Assembly (NCBI GenBank): GCA_947444925.1
Contig: CANFBW010000005.1
Location: 1-64,000 of the forward strand
Origin: Flavobacteriales bacterium
GTDB taxonomy: Bacteria; Bacteroidota; Bacteroidia; Flavobacteriales_C; GCA-002722245
Length of the DNA stretch: 64,000 nt
Direction of reading: 5' to 3'
Shown: piece by piece, positions 44,766 to 53,200 of the stretch
How the letters are laid out: each line of letters begins with the position of its first letter
Position numbering within the stretch: position 1 is the first letter of the stretch
Notes under the pieces: model-generated
What the model was told of the DNA's origin: nothing
The model's database searches: none
Seen by the model: the letters and a program-made list of their open reading frames with translations, nothing else
Translations under genes and position numbers: made by a program

Positions 44766-45209
44766 ATGAAAAAACTAATTTTATCTTTTGCTATTTTGAT
44801 GACTGCTGCAATCAGCGGATTTGCCCAGGAAGCAGCGCCACAAGTTGATCCAAAAGCACCTAAAATTGAATTCCAAACTTTAGACATTGACTTTGGAACC
44901 ATTAAACAAGGATCAGATCCTTTCAGAAACGTAAAATTTACCAACACAGGAAAAACACCATTGATCATTACAACATGTCAGGGTTCATGCGGCTGCACAG
45001 TACCTACTTGCCCAACTGAGCCTACAATGCCAGGCGAAAAAGGAGAAATGCAAGTGAGATATGACACCAATAGATTGGGTGCTTTTACCAAAACAGTGAC
45101 AGTGATGTCAAATGCAGGTAATGGAACCATCACTTTAAAGATACACGGTACAGTAGAAGCTGCTGAAACTGGCTTGCCAGAAAAGAAATCAGGACCTACA
45201 GCACAATAA
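44766..45209 (+). CDS. DUF1573 secreted protein (second of a tandem pair)
   Basis: 147 residues from the ATG at 44766, which gives signal peptide MKKLILSFAILMTAAISGFA-Q; an in-frame TTG at 44718 is not needed. It has the same domain as its upstream neighbour: LDIDFGTIKQGSDPFRNVKF, ITTCQGSCGCTVPTCPTE and VRYDTNRLGAFTKTVTVMSN. It has a longer N-terminal spacer and a 20-residue polar tail. The pair arose by tandem duplication and has since diverged. A strong terminator follows. Confidence 0.87.
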   Translation: MKKLILSFAILMTAAISGFAQEAAPQVDPKAPKIEFQTLDIDFGTIKQGSDPFRNVKFTNTGKTPLIITTCQGSCGCTVPTCPTEPTMPGEKGEMQVRYDTNRLGAFTKTVTVMSNAGNGTITLKIHGTVEAAETGLPEKKSGPTAQ

Positions 45210-45253
45210 GAAGTTCACAAGTTCAATTTTATCAGATTATAACTTACTTACAG

Positions 45254-45283
45254 AAAAACCCTCCGAAAATCGGAGGGTTTTTT
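45254..45283 (+). terminator. Terminator after the DUF1573 pair
   Basis: AAAAACCCTCCG and CGGAGGGTTTTT form a perfect stem around AAAAT and run into T's. It isolates the following peptide locus from the DUF1573 genes. Confidence 0.92.
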
Positions 45284-45327
45284 ATTTGGTTCCATTTTCA
45301 TAATTTTCTACCATCTATTCATAATTA

Positions 45328-46212
45328 ATGAAAACATTTACATATTTACAAATTGCCAAATTCACGATTAGTGTCAGCAGCGCAGAAGATCATAAGGTTT
45401 TTATAGCTGACGGATACTTGCCTTTCGTGATCGATAAGCCACTAAACAATGATATAGTGATCGTGGTTCATCCTCAAATTCCAGCAAGTCTAATAAATAC
45501 TGAAAACATTCTTTACAAAGCGATGATTGGGAGCAATGATTTCTGGATCATTTGCAAATACAACAAAGGCTATAAATTCATAATCTACAAACAAGAAAAA
45601 CCCAATGAAATTCAACAAATTGCTTTAGTAGACGAAGGATTTACAAAATGGGAGGTATACATGTACCCACAAGAAAATAAAAAAACTGGCTTATCAGAAC
45701 TTGAAGCGCTGCAATATCCTTTAGGACCACTAATTCTTTATTACCTCACAGTAAATCACGAAGCAATAATGATACACGCTTCAGGAATTTTTGATGGAGA
45801 AAAAGGTAGGATTTTCAGCGGGTTTTCAGGAGTTGGCAAAAGCACAATGGCGCAATTATGGAAGAATGCAGGAAGCATACTTATCAATGACGATCGCCTA
45901 ATTATTAGAAGAATAAACAATCAATATCACTTTTTCAACACACCAATGTTTTATGCCGATGAGCCTAAATCTGCTCTTCTTACACACTTGTATTTACCCT
46001 ACCATTCCGCAGAAAATAAATACAATTTAATTTCTGGATCAAGAGCTGTTGCGCGACTTCTCGCCTATTGCATTCAACATGGCTATAACAAAGCGCACAT
46101 GCAACATCACCTTTCCTTTTTGACGACACTTTGTTCCCAGCTTCCAGTAGCAGAACTTGGGGTCGTGCCCACGCCAAATATAATTTCCTTCATAAAGGAA
46201 TATGATGTCTGA
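45328..46212 (+). CDS. HPr-kinase-like ATPase/kinase of a peptide-modification locus
   Basis: 294 residues. The C-terminal half is an HPr kinase/PEP-carboxykinase-type nucleotide-binding domain: a preceding MIHASGIFDGEKGRIFSG strand pair, Walker A GFSGVGKSTMAQLW, and the acidic ILINDDRLIIRR motif. The N-terminal 140 residues are unlike HprK and have no recognised domain. Stand-alone HprK-like proteins next to PqqD and nucleotidyltransferase genes occur in RiPP-like clusters; in the paeninodin lasso cluster such a kinase phosphorylates the C-terminal Ser of the precursor. Here the neighbours are PqqD-like, nucleotidyltransferase and four peptide genes. There is no HPr or PTS gene. Start ATG at 45328 follows the terminator. 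Confidence 0.8.
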   Translation: MKTFTYLQIAKFTISVSSAEDHKVFIADGYLPFVIDKPLNNDIVIVVHPQIPASLINTENILYKAMIGSNDFWIICKYNKGYKFIIYKQEKPNEIQQIALVDEGFTKWEVYMYPQENKKTGLSELEALQYPLGPLILYYLTVNHEAIMIHASGIFDGEKGRIFSGFSGVGKSTMAQLWKNAGSILINDDRLIIRRINNQYHFFNTPMFYADEPKSALLTHLYLPYHSAENKYNLISGSRAVARLLAYCIQHGYNKAHMQHHLSFLTTLCSQLPVAELGVVPTPNIISFIKEYDV

Positions 46213-46672
46213 AAAAAATAATATTATTCTAAACACCGCTTTACACATACTCAACGAAGAACTCTTGGTAAAAATGGAAGTGGCTGGAAATAGCATGTAT
46301 CCATTTCTGAGAGAAGGCGATTTCATTTTCATGCGAAAAGACGCAATGCATTTGCTTAAACCTGGCGACATCATTGCTTTCAAAAGAAACAATTATTGGG
46401 TAGCGCACCGTCTTCTTGCGGCGAAATTAAACCATGGCGAAATAATTTTTCTATGCAAAGGCGATTCTTGTGTAAAATGTGATGAGGAAATACAAAAAAA
46501 TAATTTCGTTGGGAAAATTGTGGCTTACTCAAGAAATGGCAAAAAAGTAGACCTAGAAAAAGGATGGCAAAAAAAACTAGGTCAAATATTAGTTACTACG
46601 TCACCTGTCAATAAATACATACTCAATTTAAGTATGCGCGTCATTTTCAAAATAAAAAGAATGTTGCGATAA
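46202..46672 (+). CDS. S24/S26-family serine peptidase (signal-peptidase-like, soluble)
   Basis: 156 residues, overlapping the kinase gene by 11 bases (or 8 if the second ATG is used). The nucleophile serine is in VAGNSMYPFLREGDFIF (SxMxP). The second conserved region is PGDIIAFKRNNYWVAHRLLA, where the His of HR fits the Ser-His dyad of the S26B/archaeal type rather than the Ser-Lys dyad of bacterial LepB. There is no N-terminal membrane helix, which is unusual for a signal peptidase; the C-terminal VIFKIKRML segment may touch the membrane. A role in trimming or releasing the short peptides encoded nearby is inferred from context. Confidence 0.78.
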   Translation: MMSEKNNIILNTALHILNEELLVKMEVAGNSMYPFLREGDFIFMRKDAMHLLKPGDIIAFKRNNYWVAHRLLAAKLNHGEIIFLCKGDSCVKCDEEIQKNNFVGKIVAYSRNGKKVDLEKGWQKKLGQILVTTSPVNKYILNLSMRVIFKIKRMLR

Positions 46673-46696
46673 ACGAACTTACAATTATGACAATTG

Positions 46697-47905
46697 CTAG
46701 GCTTTTGAAAAAGTGAATTTTAATACTATTTTACTTAGCCCTATCCATATTCTCCATAAATAGTAAATCGGCAAGAGAAATGTATATCGCATCTTGTACC
46801 TTGCAACCATATATGATTTTTGCGGAAAAACATCATCAACAACATAGCGCAATTTGCTTTTCCAGCCACTAAAGCTGCTCAAAATAATCACATTTGAAAT
46901 TTGATACTGCACTTTTGCCAAGGCCTTTTGCACACCAAATTGATCACCGTTCAATGCACAAAGAAAAACTGATTCCAGCTCGTTTATGGGTGATGCAATA
47001 CCGTCAAAAAAGAAAGGAGGCACATTTGAATTCCAATAGCTTTGACATAAAAACATAATTTGCTGCAACTCCTTCAAACAATTGTACTGAACAGAACTAG
47101 CGTATAACAAATGCCAATCAATTTGATCCCGATGCAGAAGCAGCATCTCAACAATATCGTTAAAAGAACTAAACCTAAATTGACCACTTATTAAATGAGT
47201 GTATTGATGCGTGCACAAATGCTGCAAAAGATCTTCTACACAGAAATTCCGCCCATTCACACCTGAAAAGGCGCAGAAAACACTTCTACTCCAATAATCG
47301 TCTATATTGATGTTAAAATGCGAAAACGAAGAATGCACATGACGATGTAATTCTATCACCGAATTATTTTTGATTAGACAATAAGGATGATGGAATATTT
47401 CTTGACGCTCAAAGAATTCCGATTTTTTGGGGTGCGTCAACACCAATTTCCATTCATTATTTAACAAAACATTTTTCACCCTTTCAACATCCTGTGCTCT
47501 AACCAATAAATCGATATCGTTGGTAATCCTAAGTCCATAATCAACATACAAAACATCTAGTAACATGATGCCTTTTAATGGAATAAAATCCAAACCTTCC
47601 TGCTGCAGAACCTTTGCTGCATGTGTAAAATCATTGTACAAACGAATATTACTCGATAAATATCTATAGTAATTCGCTTTTAGTGTTTTCACAACCTGGT
47701 TGGGAAGTAAATTTTGATCAGAAAACCGAGTGCAATTTTTGAAAATCAAAGCAGCTAAAGCTGTAGATTGCGCTTTAGTCAGCACGGAATCCCAATCAGA
47801 AATATTTTGAGAAATTTGCTCTAAACGCAATAAATCGGGAGAGGAAATATGAAGAGTAGAGCCTAAAAGCAAAAATTGTTCTTCCCAAGACAAATCTGAG
47901 AACAT
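46697..47905 (-). CDS. Nucleotidyltransferase-family protein (NTP_transf_5-like)
   Basis: 402 residues from the ATG at 47905 (MFSDLSWEEQFLLLG), one base after the pqqD-like stop; starts at 47953 or 47974 would overlap that gene. The central region IPLKGIMLLDVLYVDYG then ITNDIDLLVRAQDVERV has the K-G and D-x-D pattern of the minimal nucleotidyltransferase family PF14907. The C-terminal half is helical. Such proteins accompany PqqD and HprK-like genes in lasso and HPr-rel-A type loci; their reaction is not generally established. It is convergent with the peptidase gene with a 24-base gap and belongs to the precursor operon. Confidence 0.8.
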   Translation of the reverse strand: MFSDLSWEEQFLLLGSTLHISSPDLLRLEQISQNISDWDSVLTKAQSTALAALIFKNCTRFSDQNLLPNQVVKTLKANYYRYLSSNIRLYNDFTHAAKVLQQEGLDFIPLKGIMLLDVLYVDYGLRITNDIDLLVRAQDVERVKNVLLNNEWKLVLTHPKKSEFFERQEIFHHPYCLIKNNSVIELHRHVHSSFSHFNINIDDYWSRSVFCAFSGVNGRNFCVEDLLQHLCTHQYTHLISGQFRFSSFNDIVEMLLLHRDQIDWHLLYASSVQYNCLKELQQIMFLCQSYWNSNVPPFFFDGIASPINELESVFLCALNGDQFGVQKALAKVQYQISNVIILSSFSGWKSKLRYVVDDVFPQKSYMVARYKMRYTFLLPIYYLWRIWIGLSKIVLKFTFSKA

Positions 47906-47906
47906 A

Positions 47907-48191
47907 TTAAGCCAAAACGTATTTTGATAATTTTTCAAGAAATGAAACCACATCCTGTTCAGCAGTTTCAACATCTACTTCAAACTCCTTGACCAAGGAT
48001 GCAACGATGGTTTCCAAAGAACTTACTTCGGTCAATTGCTCCCAAATGAAAGACCCGCTTTCATTTAAAGTAAACATCTCGTTCATCTCGGCGACATTGC
48101 CTTTTAACGGCACCAAAATCAAATCATTCGCCACCTTTTGAACAGCGAAGGCATTCTTGTGTGCAACAATATTCGGAATAATAGAATTCAT
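47907..48191 (-). CDS. PqqD-like peptide-binding (RRE) protein
   Basis: 94 residues with the winged-helix PqqD/RRE fold pattern: a strand VQKVANDLILVPLKGNVAEM, then the typical FTLNESGSFIWEQLTEVSSL and the helix IVASLVKEFEVDVETAEQDV, ending LEKLSKYVLA. PqqD-type proteins bind leader peptides of ribosomally made peptides and hand them to modifying enzymes. It lies between the four peptide genes upstream and the nucleotidyltransferase gene downstream, all on the minus strand. This is the strongest single hint that the small peptides are substrates. Confidence 0.85.
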   Translation of the reverse strand: MNSIIPNIVAHKNAFAVQKVANDLILVPLKGNVAEMNEMFTLNESGSFIWEQLTEVSSLETIVASLVKEFEVDVETAEQDVVSFLEKLSKYVLA

Positions 48192-48318
48192 TTAGCTTAT
48201 TAAAATTGGAACAAATACGGTAAATACCATCAAAATCAATTTGATTTAAAGGAACCCCTCTGAAAACAGCACTATTGATATTTAAAGATGCCTTTCATTT
48301 AATTCGACATAACAAAAA

Positions 48319-48399
48319 TCAAGGTGTCCCCATTAATATCGAAATTTCACTGTCTAAATCTACCTTAATTACTTCTGGTTTCTCGTATTTCTTCTTCAT
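48319..48399 (-). CDS. Putative precursor peptide 4 of four (26 aa)
   Basis: Twenty-six codons, ATG complement at 48397-48399 and stop TGA. It begins MKKKYEKPEVIKVDLDSEIS and ends ILMGTP. It is the copy closest to the pqqD-like gene and the most diverged at DNA level. Its upstream spacer is only 21 bases but keeps the TTGGACTGAT motif that precedes copies 2 and 3. The Y-x-x-P-x-V motif fits a leader-recognition site. The C-terminus has a Thr before the last Pro. Confidence 0.72.
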   Translation of the reverse strand: MKKKYEKPEVIKVDLDSEISILMGTP

Positions 48400-48420
48400 A
48401 TCAGTCCAAAATTAAGTCAA

Positions 48421-48498
48421 TTATGATGCCATTAATATTGAAATTTCACTGTCCAAATCCACCTTAATTACTTCTGGTTTTTCGTATTTCTTTTTCAT
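48421..48498 (-). CDS. Putative precursor peptide 3 of four (25 aa)
   Basis: Twenty-five codons, starting as the other copies (MKKKYEKPEV) and ending SILMAS. The terminal residue is Ser. Its DNA and its upstream spacer are almost identical to copy 2 for about 90 bases, showing recent duplication, yet the last four residues differ. Stop is TAA. Confidence 0.72.
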   Translation of the reverse strand: MKKKYEKPEVIKVDLDSEISILMAS

Positions 48499-48554
48499 AT
48501 CAGTCCAATTAATTAAATTTTTCTCCACTAAATCAAATTCATCTCCTAAAATTA

Positions 48555-48638
48555 TTAGGTAGGTGACAACATTAACGTTGAAATTTCACTGTCCAAATCC
48601 ACCTTAATTACTTCTGGTTTTTCGTATTTCTTTTTCAT
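48555..48638 (-). CDS. Putative precursor peptide 2 of four (27 aa)
   Basis: Twenty-seven codons, starting MKKKYEKPEV and ending STLMLSPT. It is the longest copy, with one residue added at the C-terminus relative to copy 1. Stop is TAA, immediately followed by a second TAA in frame. Confidence 0.72.
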   Translation of the reverse strand: MKKKYEKPEVIKVDLDSEISTLMLSPT

Positions 48639-48698
48639 ATCAGTCCAATTAATTAAATTTTTCTCCACCAAATCAAATTCATCACCTAAAACGATTAC

Positions 48699-48779
48699 TC
48701 AAGGCGACAACATTAATGTTGAAATTTCACTATCTAAATCCACCTTAATCACCTCTGGTTTCTCGTATTTCTTTTTCAT
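48699..48779 (-). CDS. Putative precursor peptide 1 of four (26 aa)
   Basis: Twenty-six codons, the first gene of the minus-strand operon, starting MKKKYEKPEV and ending STLMLSP. Stop is TGA. Promoter box TAAATTTG lies 22 bases upstream. The gene is too short for most gene callers, but four paralogous copies sharing the protein frame with mostly synonymous changes (for example GAG/GAA, GTG/GTA, GAT/GAC) support real coding. No hydrophobic signal sequence. Confidence 0.75.
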   Translation of the reverse strand: MKKKYEKPEVIKVDLDSEISTLMLSP

Positions 48780-48801
48780 ACTTCATCAAGCGTTAGTGTT
48801 T

Positions 48802-48809
48802 CAAATTTA
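48802..48809 (-). promoter_or_regulatory. Promoter -7 box of the precursor-pqqD-nucleotidyltransferase operon
   Basis: The minus strand reads TAAATTTG, an exact TAnnTTTG match, 22 bases before the first precursor ATG. It lies in the 65-base divergent gap shared with the aminotransferase gene. Confidence 0.55.
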
Positions 48810-48844
48810 CAAAAAGAACAATATAAAAGCGAATACAATTCACA

Positions 48845-50092
48845 ATGACGAAAAAAAATAAGAAATTTGCCCCCACTCAACAATTGCACACTATGATAAA
48901 AATTTCAGAAAGAGGAAAAGAAATCACTTTGTCTCCCATACGTAAACTAGCTCCTTTAGCCGAAGCTGCGCAGCGCAAGGGAGTGCATGTTCATTTTTTA
49001 AACATCGGTCAACCCGATATCCCTACCCCTGAAATTGCATTGAACGCCGTAAAAAACGCTGACTTAAAAGTTTTAGAGTACAGTCATTCCGCAGGAAATT
49101 TGAGCTTTCGCACGAAATTGGTGGAATACTACAGCAAATTCAGCATTGGCTTAAGTACAGAAGACATCATCATTACCTCTGGTGGATCAGAAGCCATATT
49201 GATCGGTTTCTTGGTTTGCTTAAATCCGGGCGACGAAGTATTGGTTCCAGAACCCTTTTATGCCAACTACATCAGTTTTGCGAAAGCGGCCAGTGCTTCT
49301 ATTAAGACGATACCCACTAAAATTGAAGACAATTTCGCTTTGCCTCCAATTTCAACATTTGAGAATTATATCACGGATAAAACCAAAGCCATAATGCTTT
49401 GCAATCCGGGAAATCCTACGGGAAAAATATATTCAAGAGAAGAACTCGAACAATTAAAAGAATTGGTAAAAAAGCACGACATGTTTCTTTTTGCCGATGA
49501 AGTGTACCGTGAATTTTGCTACGATCAAGCCACTCCATTTTCAGTAATGCAATTGGAGGGCGTTGACGACAACGTGATTTTAATAGATTCAATTTCAAAA
49601 AGATACAGCATGTGCGGCGCACGCATCGGCACATTGATTTCACGCAACAAATCGGTTATTGAAACAGCCCTTAAATTTGCACAGGCGCGTTTGAGTCCAC
49701 CTACATACGGTCAAATTGCCGGCGAAGCAGCACTTGATGTAAAACAAGAATACTTCGACAATGTCAAAAGCGAATACATCAAACGAAGAGATTTACTGTG
49801 CGATGCTCTGTCAAAAATGCAAGGTGTTTTCTTTTCAAAGCCTGCAGGCGCTTTTTACATTATGGTAAAATTACCTGTTGATAGCGCTGATACCTTTTGC
49901 AAATGGCTGCTTACTGATTTCTCTTATGAAGGAGAAACAGTAATGCTTGCGCCAGGCAATGGCTTTTATTCGACAAAAGGAATGGGCGAGCAAGAAGTGC
50001 GAATGGCATATGTACTCAACCAAAGCGCGTTAACCAAAGCCATGAAATGTTTGCAAGTGGCATTATCACAATACCCAGGAAAAATAGCATAA
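48845..50092 (+). CDS. Class I/II pyridoxal-phosphate aminotransferase (aspartate aminotransferase family)
   Basis: 415 residues; relatives usually start near MIKISERGKE, so the ATG at 48893 is an alternative start (399 residues). Motifs include HFLNIGQPDIPTPEIAL at the N-terminus, the PLP-phosphate region TSGGSEAILIGFLVCLNPGD, CNPGNPTGKIYSREEL, the FADEVYREFCYD acid, and the PLP-lysine in LIDSISKRYSMCGARIG. It would transfer the amino group between an amino acid and 2-oxoglutarate; the exact amino acid cannot be told. It is divergent from the precursor operon; a role in that system is possible but not supported. Confidence 0.9.
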   Translation: MTKKNKKFAPTQQLHTMIKISERGKEITLSPIRKLAPLAEAAQRKGVHVHFLNIGQPDIPTPEIALNAVKNADLKVLEYSHSAGNLSFRTKLVEYYSKFSIGLSTEDIIITSGGSEAILIGFLVCLNPGDEVLVPEPFYANYISFAKAASASIKTIPTKIEDNFALPPISTFENYITDKTKAIMLCNPGNPTGKIYSREELEQLKELVKKHDMFLFADEVYREFCYDQATPFSVMQLEGVDDNVILIDSISKRYSMCGARIGTLISRNKSVIETALKFAQARLSPPTYGQIAGEAALDVKQEYFDNVKSEYIKRRDLLCDALSKMQGVFFSKPAGAFYIMVKLPVDSADTFCKWLLTDFSYEGETVMLAPGNGFYSTKGMGEQEVRMAYVLNQSALTKAMKCLQVALSQYPGKIA

Positions 50093-50267
50093 TTCAGCAT
50101 GTACTTGAACTAGCGTACCCTTGATGAGCCAAGCAAAAATTCAAAACAATTGCTATTTTTTCTTTTGAAAAACTTGATTACAATATTTATTTGCAATTCT
50201 TAGCACGCTTATTGCTCATTTCACGTTATTAGCAATAATTTAATGAGAACAGTGATTTGAATCCGCA

Positions 50268-53200
50268 ATGAAACACCTAACGATTATTCTTCTATGCACT
50301 ATGCACCTTCTAACTTTCGGGCAGGGAGAAGACAATCAATGGTATTTTGGAGAAGGAGCAGCGCTCGACTTCAACAGTGGTAATCCCATCGCCAAATTAT
50401 CGAGCGTGATGAACATTAGCGAAGATCAAGTAGAGGGAAGCGCTTCAATCGCCGACTGTAAAGGTCAACTTCTTTTTTACTCCAATGGAGAGCAAGTTTG
50501 GAACAGAAACAACCAACTCATGCTAAATGGCAGTGGCCTAAATGGGGACAAATACTCTACACAATCGGCGCTCATCGTTAAAAAACCCAATAGCAGCAAC
50601 ACCTATTACTTGTTTACAGCTTCTGACGAGCATGGCCTGCAGTACTCTACCGTGAATATGCTTCTAAACGGCGGCAAAGGCGATGTGATCGCAAAAAACA
50701 CAGCCCTTAATCCAACAGGAACACAAAAATTAACGCTAACGCGACATGCCAACGGACAAGATGTTTGGGTGATTACCCATTACAACAACAGTGCTCGTTT
50801 TGATGCATTTTTAATAAATAGCAGTGGCGTATCAATTTCACCAGTGACTAGTTTATCAGGCCCAATGCACAATTCAGGGCATGGAGACATTAAAATTTCA
50901 CCCGACGGAAGTAAGATTCTAACCTGCGTGCAGCGCATGGACTTGGTTTGTCTATCCAGCTTTAACACTGCAAATGGTAGCGTCAGCAATACCAGCGCCA
51001 CCCTAAAATTTCCGCAGCCACATGGCGGAGAGTTTTCTGCAAATAGCCAAGTCGCTTATTTGAATGCACTTTGCTTTAGCGGTTTTTCGTGCACCAACGC
51101 AGGCATCTCGCAACTCAATTTATTGGCTGGAAGTACTAGTTTAATTTGGAGTACTTCCAAGGTTATTTCAAATAAAACATTTCTCGAAGGTTCCATGCGC
51201 CGCCACAGCAATGGCATCATCTATTGCACTGGTGACGATATGCAGTCATTGTCGGCCATCAAAAACCCAAACACATTGGGTCTAGGTTGCAATTTCACAA
51301 ACAATGCAGTGAGTCTCGGCGGACGAACAACAAGTTGGGAATTGCCAAACAATGTGCTTTTAAGTCCGCCAATTGTTCCCGGAAGTATTGATTTTACAGC
51401 GACAGCAGGCATCTGTCCCCAAGATCCTTACAATTTCAACATTGTTAGCACACAGAACATCACCGCGGTTTCATGGAATTTTGGAGACCCTGGTTCAGGC
51501 GGAAACACGTTTTCTTCCTTACTGACGCCAACACATACTTTTTCAGCACCAGGCACTTTCACTATTTCCGTTTTTCTTACTATTGATGGTTGTTACAACA
51601 CTTCACTTACTAAAACAATCACCGTTATCGCCAACCCAAAGGCAGTTGCAGGACCCGATCTAAATATCTGTAGCGGCAGTGCCGCCAGTATTGGAGCTGC
51701 TGCAGGGGCACCCTATTCCTACTTTTGGTCGCCCTCAATTGGTTTATCGAATGCCAACATTGCAAATCCAAAAATCACTAAAACGAATGCAGGCCCAGCA
51801 AACACCGTCAGCACCTACACCTTGACAACAAGCTACCAAACATGCATGTCATTAGATACAGTGGAAGTTACTATCAAAGCGCTCCCCACGGTTGACGCTG
51901 GCAACAACAGCTCACTTTGTTCAGGCGACAGTATTTCAATTGGCGCTGCAGCAAACAACGCCATTTTAACTTACACTTGGTCACCAACAGTCGGTCTCAG
52001 TTCAAGCTCAATTTCCAATCCAAAACTAAGCCTGAGCAACAACAGCACCGCAGTTTACAAATACGTTGTAAGTGTGCAAGGAAAAAATGCTTGCACTAAC
52101 AAGGACTCTATTTTAATTACCCTACACCCTTTACCAAATGCAGGAAAAAGAAGCAACTACCTCTGTCCCGGTGGCAACCTACAACTAACAGCCGTCAATA
52201 ATGGAACTTCGTACGCTTGGACACCCAATCAAAATATTTCTGATACTACGATATACAACCCAACTGTGTGGCCATTGAATCCACAGTTCTATTTTTTGAA
52301 AGTCACCGACGTTAACAGCTGTAGTAATTTCGACAGTGTTTTTGTAAACAGCACTGGAACTGTGCCCACCGATGCTGGAGCAGACAGCAGTATTTGCAAA
52401 GGTGACAGCATTAAAATTGGTGGAAATCCCAGTGCCCCAGTAGGAATCACGTATCAATGGCTGCCAACACAAGGACTGAGCAATTCGCATATTGCTAACC
52501 CAATGGCAAGTCCTTCAAATACCACTAAATACTACTTGCACACACAAAGTGACACCTGTGTTGGGCTTGATTCTATTGTCGTTCTAGTGCATCAACTCCC
52601 CACCGTTGACGCAGGTCAAGCTGCTGAAATTTGTTTTGGCGACAGCATTCAACTACACGCCAGCGGGGCCGAAAAATATCTATGGAGTCCAAACAACAAT
52701 ATCGACCGTACGGACAGCGCAGCGCCTAAGGTGTTTCCAAAAAAAACAGGTTTCTTTACTGTAAGTGGAATCGACCAGTTTTCTTGCATCAATAGAGACA
52801 GTGTGGAGATTAGTGTGAATCCGCTGCCTCCCGCCAATGCAGGATTAGACAGTGGATTGTGCATTAGAGATAGTATTCAATTGCATGCGACTGGAGGTAC
52901 CCAATATTTATGGAGTCCTGCCCTCACTTTGTCATCCGCAACGATTGCCAATCCTTTCGCTTTTCCAAAACAAAACACCATCTATGCTTTAGTCGTAACC
53001 GATTCAAAGGGTTGTAAAAAAGCTGACAGCATTGCCATTTCAGTGCATCACTTGCCAGTCATTCAAACTTTAAGCAACACCTTAATCTGCGAAGGAAGCA
53101 GTATTCATATGTACGCAAGCGGTGGAGTAAAGTACCATTGGTGGCCAACTGAAAGCTTAAACGATAGCAACTCATCAAAACCCTGGGCACAACCATTAAC

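Larger units (their letters stand above)
48319..48779 (-). repeat. Tandem array of four precursor gene units
   Basis: Start codons are spaced 141, 140 and 99 bases apart. Units 2 and 3 share both the peptide gene and a 51-base upstream segment. Unit 4 has lost most of that segment. Unit 1 has a unique upstream region containing the promoter. The array is a gene duplication series, not a CRISPR. Confidence 0.9.

Noticed and set aside
48319-48779. CRISPR array
   Set aside because: Units are 99-141 bases, repeats are coding and diverge at third positions, and there are no unique 30-base spacers or cas genes.
48845-50092. Aminotransferase as part of the peptide-modifying system
   Set aside because: It is divergently transcribed and resembles ordinary aspartate-type aminotransferases; adjacency alone is not enough.
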